Positions 34,900-43,564 of a stretch of 64,000 nt of DNA are shown here, one piece after another. The notes under the pieces are model-generated. The model saw only the letters and a program-made list of their open reading frames with translations. It searched no databases and was not told the origin of the DNA. This stretch comes from DATJHM01 sp035493895. GTDB taxonomy: Bacteria; Chloroflexota; Ktedonobacteria; Ktedonobacterales; Ktedonobacteraceae. Position 1 is the stretch's first letter. The number at the start of each line of letters is the position of its first letter. Both the position numbers and the translations under genes were made by a program. The DNA lies in NCBI GenBank assembly GCA_035493895.1, contig DATJHM010000180.1, positions 1 to 64,000 on the forward strand, given 5' to 3'.

Positions 34900-35107
34900 A
34901 GCTTCAGTCGAGTGTCCTGCTTGTACAACATCTTTTTGTTGAGACAGCGTGTCCGGATTGAGGGGCGCACAAGGATCGACAAGCAAATTACAGGGAGGAG
35001 AGCGGGCTTCCCCAACCATTGCCTTGTCGCCTGCTATGTGGTAGATGTTCAAAAAATCCATCGACAGAAACAACTCTGAGCACACAATATATTGAGGAGC
35101 TGAGCTG
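34900..35107 (+). other. structured leader or small RNA candidate upstream of korA
   Basis: About 200 bases without a coding frame, lying between two TATAAT boxes. A hairpin CAACA...TTGTTG near 34926-34942 and a larger nested hairpin at 34977-35029 are visible. I compared it by eye with 6S RNA, SRP RNA, RNase P RNA, SAM-I and TPP riboswitch signatures and found no match. It may be an independent small RNA or an uncharacterised 5' regulatory leader. Confidence 0.35.
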
Positions 35108-35219
35108 TATAATACACCGCAGACTTGTGTCATGACCCGATAGAAAATTTCCCGCAATCCAGTGCCGCGTCGATGCTAGGATGTATCACGCGGTCTAACA
35201 GTTTCTAAGGGAGCATTCA

Positions 35220-36974
35220 ATGGTGAATGAAGTGACTATTCGCATAGGAGGGGAGTCAGGCGAAGGAACGATCTCTGGTGGAGATATCCTGGCCCTGGCT
35301 TCAGCACGCTGGGGGTATCACGTCTATACCTTCCGTACGTTTCCAGCCGAAATTCTCGGCGGACCTTGTATGTTCCAGGTTCGTATAAGTGATCAGCATG
35401 TGAAGTCTATGGGCGACTACGCTGACGTCCTTATCTGCTTAAATAAAGAAGCGTATGATCGCAATATACCAGATCTACGCCATGGTGGTGTCCTCATCTA
35501 TGACCCATCTGACTTCACACCTGAGAGCAGTGATTATATTACGTATGCTATACCTTTTAATGAGATTGCACGCAAAGAAGTTCAGTTATTCCAGACAAAA
35601 AATATGGTGATGCTGGGTGCGATCTCTGGCCTGTTTGGGCCACCGCTAGAAGCCATCGTTCAGGTCGTTCAATCCAAGCTCTCCAGAACCCGCAAATCCA
35701 GCTCCACGTTGATGGAGAAGAATATGCTCGCACTGGAGATGGCTCATACCTACGTCACAGAAAAACTTCAGAAAAAAGATGGCTATCGTCTCGGTGCCGT
35801 CGAAAAAGCAAATCGCGTTGTACTGAATGGCAACCAGGCAGTCGTCGCCGGAGCCCTGGCCGCGAATTGCCGCTTCTTTGCCGGGTATCCAATCACACCA
35901 GCCAGCGATATCATGGAAGCACTGGCCAAAGAGCTTCCGCAGGTTGGCGGCACTTTCATGCAGGCAGAGGATGAGATGGCTGCACTGGCAGCGGTTCTGG
36001 GCGCATCTTTTGGTGGCGTGCGAGCAATGACCGCCACCTCTGGTCCGGGCTTCTCGCTGATGACAGAGCTCATCGGCCTCTCCTCCATGGCTGAATTACC
36101 TGCCGTTATCGTCGATGCCCAGCGTGCTGGCCCAAGCACAGGCATGCCGACCAAAATGGAACAGTCCGATCTGAGCTTCGCGATCTACGGCGGTCATGGA
36201 GATACTCCACGTATGGTCCTGGCTCCAGCCAATGTGACTGATTGCTACGAAATGATGGTGCTCGCCTTCAATATGGCAGAACGCTATCAGATGCCCGTGC
36301 TCTTCCTGACGGATCAGTCGCTGACTGCGCGCGTCGAGAGCGTTGAGCGCAACGCATTCAAGCCCTTGCCCTTAGAACAGCGTCTCGAGCAGCCAGTTCG
36401 CACAGGTACACCGTTCAGTGCAGAAGCGAAAGAGCTGGTGGGAGCTGGCTTTGCACGCTATGCAGATACCGCCAGTGGCATCTCACCCATGACGGCTCCC
36501 GGACCCGGTGCGCTGGCATATGTGGCAACCGGTCTGGAGCACAATGAACAGGGGCATCCAGATTATGAGCCGGAAGATCATGTGCAGATGATGGAGAAGC
36601 GCTTCCGCAAACTGGCGACCGCAGCCGAGGAGCTGCCAAAACCGGTGCGCTATGGAGACGCCGACGCAACAGTTGGCCTGATCAGCTGGGGCTCAACCGA
36701 AGGAACCGTCCAGGAAGCAGTAGACCGCGCCCGCGCCAATGGTCACAAGGTCGCCGCCCTGCACTTACGCATTCTCTCTCCCCTCGCAGACACAACGATC
36801 CGCGATTTCATCAATTCCGTCCAGAAGGTGGTCGTGCCTGAGTGCAACTACTCCGGTCAGCTCGCCAATCTGCTGGGGGCAAAATATGGTTTACAGGCTA
36901 TTCGTGTGAATAAGTTTGGAGGCATTCCCTTTACAGCCGGAGAGATCCTGCGGGCAATCGAGGAGGTTCTTTAA
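35220..36974 (+). CDS. korA: 2-oxoacid:ferredoxin oxidoreductase, fused gamma-alpha subunit
   Basis: 584 residues, preceded by AAGGGAG. Oxygen-sensitive enzyme that oxidatively decarboxylates a 2-oxoacid (typically 2-oxoglutarate in this two-subunit type) with CoA and passes electrons to ferredoxin. Residues 1-190 form the gamma domain (RIGGESGEGTISGGDILA, cut here: GGESGEGTISGG). Residues from about 195 form the alpha domain (NGNQAVVAGALAANCRFFAGYPITPASDI in part, then ATSGPGFSLMTE and GPSTGMPTK). It runs straight into the beta subunit gene (2-base gap). No ferredoxin gene is adjacent. Confidence 0.92.
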   Translation: MVNEVTIRIGGESGEGTISGGDILALASARWGYHVYTFRTFPAEILGGPCMFQVRISDQHVKSMGDYADVLICLNKEAYDRNIPDLRHGGVLIYDPSDFTPESSDYITYAIPFNEIARKEVQLFQTKNMVMLGAISGLFGPPLEAIVQVVQSKLSRTRKSSSTLMEKNMLALEMAHTYVTEKLQKKDGYRLGAVEKANRVVLNGNQAVVAGALAANCRFFAGYPITPASDIMEALAKELPQVGGTFMQAEDEMAALAAVLGASFGGVRAMTATSGPGFSLMTELIGLSSMAELPAVIVDAQRAGPSTGMPTKMEQSDLSFAIYGGHGDTPRMVLAPANVTDCYEMMVLAFNMAERYQMPVLFLTDQSLTARVESVERNAFKPLPLEQRLEQPVRTGTPFSAEAKELVGAGFARYADTASGISPMTAPGPGALAYVATGLEHNEQGHPDYEPEDHVQMMEKRFRKLATAAEELPKPVRYGDADATVGLISWGSTEGTVQEAVDRARANGHKVAALHLRILSPLADTTIRDFINSVQKVVVPECNYSGQLANLLGAKYGLQAIRVNKFGGIPFTAGEILRAIEEVL

Positions 36975-36976
36975 TC

Positions 36977-37828
36977 ATGGCACAGGCAATTATTAACCCA
37001 ACGCCGAAAGACTACAAAAGTGAAGTCAAACCGACCTGGTGCCCTGGTTGTGGCGATTTTGGCGTACTCAATGCGACATTTCGTGGTCTGGCAGGTCTGA
37101 AAATGGCACCGGATCAAACTGTGGTCGTTTCAGGCATTGGCTGCTCCAGTCGCTTCCCGCACTTTATGAAAACGTTCGGTTTTCATACGGTACACGGACG
37201 AGCACTACCAGTAGCCCAGGGACTGAAAATGGCACGCCCTGATCTGACCGTGGTTGCCGTAGGTGGCGATGGCGACTTCTTTAGCATCGGTGCCGGTCAC
37301 CTGTTGCACGCGGCCCTGCGCAATATTGACATCACGGTGGTCGTCATGGATAACGAGATCTACGGCCTGACCAAGGGACAGACCTCGCCAACCTCCCCGC
37401 ATGGGCACGTCACCAAGTCCACACCATATGGTCTGCTGGCCTCGCAGTTCAACCCAATTGCCACGGCACTCTCTCTCAATGTGAGCTTTGTCGCACGTGG
37501 CTATTCGGCCAAGCCAAAAGAGCTGGCGGCACTGATCGAGCAGGGTATTCAGCACAAAGGCTTCTCATTTATTCATGCGCTCAGTCCCTGCCCAACGTTC
37601 TATCATACCTTCGATGCCTGGGATGCCGCCGTCACCGCGATCCCCGCCGGGCATGATGCCCACGATCGAGCGAGCGCAATGGCGCTGGCAATGGAGACCG
37701 AGAAACCGTATATTGGCTTGCTCTATCAAGATCGAGAGGAACGTCCAACGATGGACCAGGCTGCTCACCAGCTCGTGCAGCAGTCGAAAAACTTCGAGAT
37801 CGAGCAATATATGAGCCGCTACGCATAG
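36977..37828 (+). CDS. korB: 2-oxoacid:ferredoxin oxidoreductase, beta subunit
   Basis: 283 residues, preceded by GAGGAGG. Binds thiamine diphosphate (GGDGDFFSIGAGHL ending in DNEIYGLTKGQTSPT) and one 4Fe-4S cluster through WCPGCGDFG, GIGCSSR and the later SPCPTF. With KorA it makes the complete enzyme. The window thus encodes both a lipoate-type oxoacid dehydrogenase (18.6-23.5 kb) and a ferredoxin-type enzyme. A hairpin after the stop probably ends the transcript. Confidence 0.93.
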   Translation: MAQAIINPTPKDYKSEVKPTWCPGCGDFGVLNATFRGLAGLKMAPDQTVVVSGIGCSSRFPHFMKTFGFHTVHGRALPVAQGLKMARPDLTVVAVGGDGDFFSIGAGHLLHAALRNIDITVVVMDNEIYGLTKGQTSPTSPHGHVTKSTPYGLLASQFNPIATALSLNVSFVARGYSAKPKELAALIEQGIQHKGFSFIHALSPCPTFYHTFDAWDAAVTAIPAGHDAHDRASAMALAMETEKPYIGLLYQDREERPTMDQAAHQLVQQSKNFEIEQYMSRYA

Positions 37829-37846
37829 CGTTCAGGAGTACAACAG

Positions 37847-37872
37847 GGCGGAAGATTGTTTCATCTTCCGCC
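37847..37872. terminator. hairpin between convergent korB and the zinc-ribbon gene
   Basis: A perfect 10-bp stem (37847-37856 with 37863-37872) and 6-base loop, with only a short pyrimidine tail. Its place between convergent genes suggests a bidirectional terminator. Confidence 0.65.
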
Positions 37873-37887
37873 TCTCATAAATGTTAG

Positions 37888-38115
37888 TTAGCGTGTTTCA
37901 AGGCTGGCTGGCACAACGGTCAACGTATTGAGAGCATTGACAACCGTCTGCGTGAACTGATCACCACAAGGACCACAGAAGAGGCCACCCTCATTGTGAT
38001 GCCGCCCACCAATAGCAGTAAGCTGCCGTTCAGCAGGGTTGCCACACCACTCGCAACGGCTACCGCGAGGAGCAAAGTCGACGGAAAAAGGTCGACGAAA
38101 TTCATTATTTGACAT
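37888..38115 (-). CDS. small CxxC-CxxC (zinc-ribbon-like) protein
   Basis: 75 residues. AGGAGG lies nine bases before the ATG, so it is a real gene. Cys21-x2-Cys24 (CEWCG) and Cys47-x2-Cys50 (CGPC), with a His39-His40 pair between, suggest a zinc-bound knuckle. I do not recognise the family. It resembles small actinobacterial and Chloroflexi zinc-ribbon proteins of unknown role. Confidence 0.7.
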   Translation of the reverse strand: MSNNEFRRPFSVDFAPRGSRCEWCGNPAERQLTAIGGRHHNEGGLFCGPCGDQFTQTVVNALNTLTVVPASLETR

Positions 38116-38385
38116 GCGTGGTATCCTCCTGACCTACGTCTAAAAGATGGGCATATACCTATATACAACGCAACAAATGGTTTCAGGAGATTGGAGTATC
38201 AGGTGGTTGGAGAAGCCTGAGCATGACCACGATGATACATCTATAATCAGGTAATGCATCATCGCGCTTGAGCTACGCTGCTCTTTTTGCTACAAGGCCT
38301 ATCCTGAGGATAGGATTCTCATTATACTACTGACTATAGCATATTTTTCCCCAGGATGATAGCTTTTTACGAAGCTCTTTTCCTA
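38116..38385. other. gene-free AT-rich spacer
   Basis: Separates two small minus-strand genes. TAT-rich words (TATACCTATATACAACG near 38154) and an imperfect AGGATAGGATT direct repeat at about 38290-38320 are seen, but no clear promoter on either strand. Confidence 0.4.
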
Positions 38386-38655
38386 TTATGATTGAGCAGG
38401 AGGAAGTTCTGAGGAGATAGCCTCGTCTGTTTCCTCTAAAGGAGGAAATTTCGCCGTCATGCGATCGCCGATCACCCAGCCAAGCACACCCAGGCCCAGG
38501 GTCAGACCGAGCCAGAGCAGGACAACAACGTTATAAGAAACATTTGCAAAATATGCCAGGAGACCAGCCAGAGCTATCCCGAATGTCAAACCAGCGGTAA
38601 TACCAATCAAACAGCCGGGATGCTTGAGATTGCGCCCCCGTAATCTCTTCATCAT
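38386..38655 (-). CDS. small two-helix membrane protein
   Basis: 89 residues if started at the ATG-ATG near 38655. The open frame extends 73 codons upstream, but that part is basic and Cys/His-rich and overlaps the next gene's start region, so it is unlikely to be coding. Two hydrophobic helices (about 16-36 and 43-63) separated by a short loop, then an acidic proline-rich tail. The pattern recalls AtpZ/AtpI-like or DUF-type small membrane proteins. No function can be assigned. Confidence 0.5.
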   Translation of the reverse strand: MMKRLRGRNLKHPGCLIGITAGLTFGIALAGLLAYFANVSYNVVVLLWLGLTLGLGVLGWVIGDRMTAKFPPLEETDEAISSELPPAQS

Positions 38656-38894
38656 AATGCGCCAATACCTCGCCTTGAGTTTTCTCTGTATATGGATAAT
38701 AGCGTGTATGCCAGTAAGCGTCAAGCCTTCCACCTGCGATAATCCTGCAAACCTGCACAAAAAGTAACCGTGACACAGGCTTGGATACCAGCAATGCTGG
38801 ATGCGCTGGACAAGCATACGCCTGAAGTCTATACTGAAGTCAAAAGACTTCATACGTTTCGTCAGTACGCACATTGCATCAGAAAGATGAATAT

Positions 38895-39920
38895 ATGAAA
38901 GCCGCAGTATTTACAGAACAGAGTGAGAGTTCTGTCCTGCAAGTGCAGGATCTCCCCCAGCCTGAGCCCGGTTTCAATGACGTCGTCGTCAGAGTACGCG
39001 CCTGCGGAGTCAATCGTCTGGATATTTACTCACGTACAGGTCGCACCAGAGTAGCGCCACTCCCCCATATCTCCGGGTCGGAAGTTGCAGGCGAAATCGT
39101 GGCCATCGGTCAGGCAGTCGTCGGGCTACAGAACGGACAAGAGGTAGCGGTTGCGCCCTATCTCTTCTGTGGACAATGCGAGCACTGTCGTGCAGGAGAA
39201 GAGGTCCTTTGCCTGAAAGCAGATATCGTCGGTCTGGGAAGCCAGGGTGGATTTGCAGAATATGTACGCGTCCCGGCCTCCAGCATCGTACCCCTCCCCA
39301 AAGGGGTCGATTTCGTCTCAGCCGCCGCCGTTGGTCTGGCCGCGATCACAGCCTGGCATATGCTCACCATACGCGCGCCACTGACGGCGGGTCAGGATGT
39401 GCTGGTGCATGCGGCCGGTAGCGGCGTCGGCAGCGCAGCGATTCAGATCGCGAAACTGGCTGGAGCACGCGTCATCGCCACGGCAGGTTCTGCGCACAAA
39501 CTGGAACTGGCGCGCAAGCTGGGAGCTGATGAGGTCATCAACTATCAGGAACAGGACTTTTTTCAGGAAGTACGCCGTATGACCAACAAGCGCGGCGTCG
39601 ATGTCGTCGTAGAACATATCGGCGCAGATACCTGGGAAAAGAGTGTTGCTTGCCTGACGCGACGCGGTCGCCTGGTTACATGTGGCGCCACGACAGGCAA
39701 TGAGGGCAAGACCAATATCTGGAACCTGTTCGCCAAAGAGTTATCGCTCATTGGCTCCTATGGCGGAACACGCCATGATCTGGCCTCCATCTTGAATCTT
39801 GTCTCCGCAAAACGCTTTCAGCCAGTCGTAGCGGGAACATTCTCGCTCGAACAGGTCCAGAAAGCACAACAATTGATGGAACAACGAGAACAGTTTGGCA
39901 AGTTGATTGTTACCCCATAA
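38895..39920 (+). CDS. zinc-type medium-chain alcohol dehydrogenase / quinone reductase family protein
   Basis: 341 residues from the ATG at 38895; the frame opens 7 codons earlier. NAD(P)-dependent oxidoreductase. The N-terminal catalytic domain contains VRACGVNRLD and a structural-zinc lobe with four cysteines (CGQCEHCRAGEEVLC). The Rossmann part is HAAGSGVGSAAIQIAKLAGA. VNRLDIYSRTG in place of the usual CGSDLH suggests the quinone-reductase-like branch. Divergent from the small membrane protein. Confidence 0.85.
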   Translation: MKAAVFTEQSESSVLQVQDLPQPEPGFNDVVVRVRACGVNRLDIYSRTGRTRVAPLPHISGSEVAGEIVAIGQAVVGLQNGQEVAVAPYLFCGQCEHCRAGEEVLCLKADIVGLGSQGGFAEYVRVPASSIVPLPKGVDFVSAAAVGLAAITAWHMLTIRAPLTAGQDVLVHAAGSGVGSAAIQIAKLAGARVIATAGSAHKLELARKLGADEVINYQEQDFFQEVRRMTNKRGVDVVVEHIGADTWEKSVACLTRRGRLVTCGATTGNEGKTNIWNLFAKELSLIGSYGGTRHDLASILNLVSAKRFQPVVAGTFSLEQVQKAQQLMEQREQFGKLIVTP

Positions 39921-39958
39921 CAATACAACTGCTCAAATAACCCGGAATGCGCCCGTCT

Positions 39959-40273
39959 TTACTTTTCCGTAGTCTCTAATGACGGGATCATGGTTCCTTT
40001 CACCAGAAAGACGGGTTGCTGGCGATAATAATCGGAAACGGTAGCGGCAAATGCCTTGTAGTAGGGACCGCTGCCGTGAGCCTGATTGGCGGCTTTATCC
40101 TCATACACCTCACTGAAGTAAAAGCAATTGGGATCGTCCTCATCCTGAACGATCTCAAATCTCGTGGTTCCTGGCTCATAAAGGCAGGAATCATGACCAT
40201 CTTGAAGACCTGCTTTGAGAAAATCCTGACGGTGCTCGGGTTTGATATCAAAACGGACAACGATCATATACAT
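39959..40273 (-). CDS. antibiotic biosynthesis monooxygenase-fold (quinol monooxygenase-like) protein
   Basis: 104 residues, AAGGAG nine bases before the ATG. ABM/YgiN fold: MIVVRFDIKPEH, then GTTRFEIVQDEDDPNCFYFSEVYED, shown in two parts here as GTTRFEIVQDED and CFYFSEVYED, then the closing HGSGPYYKAF. Such small dimeric proteins oxidise quinols, degrade haem or are orphan. Convergent with the MDR gene. Confidence 0.82.
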   Translation of the reverse strand: MYMIVVRFDIKPEHRQDFLKAGLQDGHDSCLYEPGTTRFEIVQDEDDPNCFYFSEVYEDKAANQAHGSGPYYKAFAATVSDYYRQQPVFLVKGTMIPSLETTEK

Positions 40274-40491
40274 GCTATTTTTCTCCTTGTACTACTACTC
40301 GCTTGATGAGTTTCTTCTCATCATAGGTAGAGCTTATTCATGTAATACCACATCTCCATAGCACAAACAAGCATAAAGCCAGTTTTTATCCATGCGAAAT
40401 TTCTCCTATAAAGAACGGTAAAATCTCATAAGCAGATTTTTTATGGTATATACTATGTGAAGGTAAATTAAAATATTACAAGAAAAACGCA

Positions 40492-41874
40492 TTGATTGAT
40501 ACATTCTTCACATCGCGACGAGCTTTGTTCGTCTCTGTATCCCTTCTGATGTTTTTACTGCTCTCACTGTTAGGGACGAGCGTATTGGTCAGACTGCAAC
40601 TGGCAACAAGCGACGGCACTATTGTTGTCGATTATAACAAGCCGCTTCGCGCACTTGATCCCCTGGCAATCGGCGTGGATATTAGCGGCTATTTTTATCC
40701 CGACGTCTTTGCCAATGACAGGGTAGAGCAACAAAAAATCAAAACGCTGAGCATAAAATATATGCGCATGCATTTGATGTATACGAGCAGCGGCGATCCG
40801 ACCAGCAAAATTATCTGTGCCGGAGATGGATGCGATACGCGTTGGACGGGCGATCAATGGATTAACGCCATCAAACAAATTGGCGCTGAGCCAGTGATCA
40901 CCGTGAACACAAGTCCGTCGATAGATGCGGCAAATCTGGTCAAACACTTCAACCGGGATACACACAATCCCGTTCACTACTGGATTATCGGCAATGAGCC
41001 AAATGCAGATGGTACGCCAGCCGAAAATTATAGCGCCGTTTTTAATCAAGACTATGACGCGATGAAAGCGATAGATCCCACAATCAAAATCGGCGGGGGA
41101 GCAGTAGCCTGGTATGATCATAACTGGCTAAAACACTTTCTACAGAACTCTGGTAGCCGGGTGGACTTCGTTGATTTTCATGGTTACGCACAGCAAGGCA
41201 CGACACCAGGGGACTATAACAAACTATTTCAACTAGCAGATGGCTACGGAAAAAGCATCGTGGATTTGAGAGCGCTCATTCAAGCCACAGTACCATCCCG
41301 GGCCACTCAGATTGGGATCGAAGTGGGAGAGTGGGAGCTGGACTGGGGAGGGTCCGCACAGAACAACAGCACATTTCACGCAGTATGGGCAGCCACCGTG
41401 CTCGGCAATATCCTGAAAACAGGCGGGCGCTCTCTCTTTTACGCGGACAAGGGCAACCTTTTATACGGTAGCCATCATACCTTCAAAGATGCGAAAGGCC
41501 ATACCATCACCGTCTCACCCGACGACACAAATCCAGCCTACCATGGCATCGGCATGTTTAGCGGCGAGGGGCTCTTTCAACACTTCGGCAGCACAATGGT
41601 GAACGCGACCACCACCTTGCCGAATATTGAAGTCTTCGCCTCCGATCATGCCAGAAACATTGTCGTGATTAATAAAGATCCATCGACACCCCGTAAAGCA
41701 GCATTCGACCTCAAAGGTGTTACATCAACAATAGCCGAGGTCTGGCAAAAAGACCAATCCACACCATTTCCGAACCCTCCTGAAAAGCAAGATGCAATCA
41801 ATGTACAAAACGGAACATTTACCTACTTGCTACCGCCATTTTCGATCACCACGTTCGTGCTGAAGAATGCGTGA
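40492..41874 (+). CDS. membrane-anchored glycoside-hydrolase-like (clan GH-A, GH39/GH51-like) protein
   Basis: 460 residues, TTG start at 40492 (weak ribosome site, so the start is uncertain). An N-terminal hydrophobic helix at about 12-35 acts as a signal anchor and the rest is extracytoplasmic. The body looks like a TIM-barrel glycosidase: acid/base candidate Glu169 in WIIGNEPN and nucleophile candidate Glu277 in IGIEVGEW, with DFVDFHGY and YHGIGMF between and a C-terminal beta domain ending LPPFSITTFVLK. Substrate unknown; arabinofuranosidase- or xylosidase-like activity is the best guess from the general motif layout. Confidence 0.6.
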   Translation: MIDTFFTSRRALFVSVSLLMFLLLSLLGTSVLVRLQLATSDGTIVVDYNKPLRALDPLAIGVDISGYFYPDVFANDRVEQQKIKTLSIKYMRMHLMYTSSGDPTSKIICAGDGCDTRWTGDQWINAIKQIGAEPVITVNTSPSIDAANLVKHFNRDTHNPVHYWIIGNEPNADGTPAENYSAVFNQDYDAMKAIDPTIKIGGGAVAWYDHNWLKHFLQNSGSRVDFVDFHGYAQQGTTPGDYNKLFQLADGYGKSIVDLRALIQATVPSRATQIGIEVGEWELDWGGSAQNNSTFHAVWAATVLGNILKTGGRSLFYADKGNLLYGSHHTFKDAKGHTITVSPDDTNPAYHGIGMFSGEGLFQHFGSTMVNATTTLPNIEVFASDHARNIVVINKDPSTPRKAAFDLKGVTSTIAEVWQKDQSTPFPNPPEKQDAINVQNGTFTYLLPPFSITTFVLKNA

Positions 41875-41935
41875 TCGCATTTTGTCCTCCTCAATTATAG
41901 TAATCGGCAGATACTCTCTTTGCCACAGGGTTATA

Positions 41936-41964
41936 TTGTTGGAGTGAAACAAAGATGCTATAGT
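41936..41964 (+). promoter_or_regulatory. promoter of the DUF4032 gene with a palindrome over the -10
   Basis: TTGTTG at 41936-41941, 17 bases, TATAGT at 41959-41964. The -10 lies inside the palindrome TGCTA-TAG-TAGCA (41955-41967), a likely operator. It lies 64 bases upstream of the start codon. Confidence 0.5.
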
Positions 41965-42027
41965 AGCATTAGAGAGAAAAAGAGAGTATTTTTGTGCTAT
42001 GTAGTCAGCTAATAACAAGGATGAACG

Positions 42028-43488
42028 ATGGCAACAACAAAAGCCGCAATACAATTTCATGTGAGTGCTGAAGATCAACATCGGTTGCAGGATCTCCCCT
42101 GGAACACACCTCTTGAGGAGTGGGCAAAAGAGGGAGTACCACTGCTCCTTGTGCGACGAGGGGAATCGCGCCATCCGGTGATATTTGTAGAGCGGCAGGG
42201 ACAGCGTTACGCCATCAAAGAGACGACGCCACGTATGGCCGAGCGCGAGATTCGCAACTTGCAAGAGATCGAACGGCGAGGAATCCCCACACTGAGCGCA
42301 GTCGGTAGCGTGGTAGTGAGCGCACCCCCGATCGCCCTCGATGTGCCGATCATCGGTGGTGGCCGACAATATATCAGCGGTGATCGCGGCTATACCGTCA
42401 CGCGACTGGCCCCACGTGTTGTTCCGCATGCGCTGCTCTATCGCATTCGTTTTACCGGGCGCACCAAAGAGCGGCTCCTCTCGGCAGTTGCCGTATTGAT
42501 GATTGAGTTGCATGAGCATGGCGTCTACTGGGGAGACCCCTCGCTGGCGAACGTATTGATACGCATCGATGGCAGAAGTATCCTGGGCATTATGGCCGAT
42601 GCAGAGACAACCGAACTCTTTCCGGGACCGGTGAGCGCGGGTCTGCGTGAACAGGATCTGGCCTCTTTTGGTGAGTCGCTGGCCTGGCAGGCAGAAGACT
42701 TGCGACAGGCACGAGGTCTGCCGGAAGATGAGCAGATCCTGGATGACGATGATTACCGCTACTTCTTGAAGCGGTATCGTTTTTTGCGCCGCGAGCATCG
42801 CCGTGTAGAAGAGGCCGGAAAAGCAAACTTCAGCACAATGTATCAGGCGCAACACTTTCTGCGCAAAATCAACCGCTGGGGCTACTCCCTGTGGGGCACA
42901 ACGGGCAAAGCAATCAAGCACGTAACGACCGTACTGCCGGGCTGGTATCAGCGTCGGATCTACGAATTGTTGCACATCAGCGTACCACGCAACTACGCCA
43001 ATCGCTTCTACGACATGATCCTGGGACGCCAAAACATGATGACCCTGCAAGAGGGACACGATGTCAGCCTGGAAGAAGCAGCGCATGACTGGTATACGCG
43101 CTATCATCTGCCAGCAGTGCTCTTACTACGCAGGATCTTGACCAGTGACCAGGATATCATGCAAGCCTACTTCCAGGTAATGGACCATAAATGGAAGATG
43201 AGCAAGCAAGCAGGACATGAAGTACCACTGGAAGAGGCAGTACTCGACTGGTCGATGCAACAGGCCCAGACAGGAGAACTGGGAGAGATCGATCCTGCTC
43301 TACGCGTCAAATGGTGGCATGAGCTTGAGCCAGCTGCTCAGGTCCTGGAACCATCGCTGGTAGAGAGTGAGGATCTCGAGCCATTGCTTTCTACGGCAGA
43401 GAAACCACTTGTGCGCCTGGATCATCCTGCGTTAGAAGAGAGATTACCCAGGATTTTAGAACGCTACAAGACGACAAACGAAGAATAA
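42028..43488 (+). CDS. DUF4032 / protein-kinase-fold protein
   Basis: 486 residues. Residues about 45-210 show a kinase-like or lipopolysaccharide-kinase-like core: YAIKETTPRMAEREI (Lys and helix-C Glu), HEHGVYWGDPSLANVLI (catalytic-loop Asp and Asn) and MADAETTEL in the place of DFG. The middle and C-terminal parts are all-helical and carry two related segments, GHDVSLEEAAHDWY and GHEVPLEEAVLDWS. This matches DUF4032, whose role is unknown. It stands alone with its own promoter and a strong terminator. Confidence 0.7.
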   Translation: MATTKAAIQFHVSAEDQHRLQDLPWNTPLEEWAKEGVPLLLVRRGESRHPVIFVERQGQRYAIKETTPRMAEREIRNLQEIERRGIPTLSAVGSVVVSAPPIALDVPIIGGGRQYISGDRGYTVTRLAPRVVPHALLYRIRFTGRTKERLLSAVAVLMIELHEHGVYWGDPSLANVLIRIDGRSILGIMADAETTELFPGPVSAGLREQDLASFGESLAWQAEDLRQARGLPEDEQILDDDDYRYFLKRYRFLRREHRRVEEAGKANFSTMYQAQHFLRKINRWGYSLWGTTGKAIKHVTTVLPGWYQRRIYELLHISVPRNYANRFYDMILGRQNMMTLQEGHDVSLEEAAHDWYTRYHLPAVLLLRRILTSDQDIMQAYFQVMDHKWKMSKQAGHEVPLEEAVLDWSMQQAQTGELGEIDPALRVKWWHELEPAAQVLEPSLVESEDLEPLLSTAEKPLVRLDHPALEERLPRILERYKTTNEE

Positions 43489-43494
43489 ATGCGC

Positions 43495-43564
43495 GCCAGC
43501 CAGAAAGGATACAACGGAGGAGCGATTTCGCGACAGCTATCCTTTCTGGTTGGCAGCGTTTTTT
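43495..43564 (+). terminator. strong terminator after the DUF4032 gene
   Basis: 17-bp stem with a single G-U (43495-43511 with 43538-43554) and a T-run at 43559-43565. recA ends on the other strand at the same place, so the hairpin may serve both. Confidence 0.9.

Noticed and set aside
34900..35107. 6S RNA, SRP RNA, RNase P RNA, SAM-I or TPP riboswitch
   Set aside because: By-eye comparison of conserved words found none of their signatures, so it is reported only as an unidentified leader.
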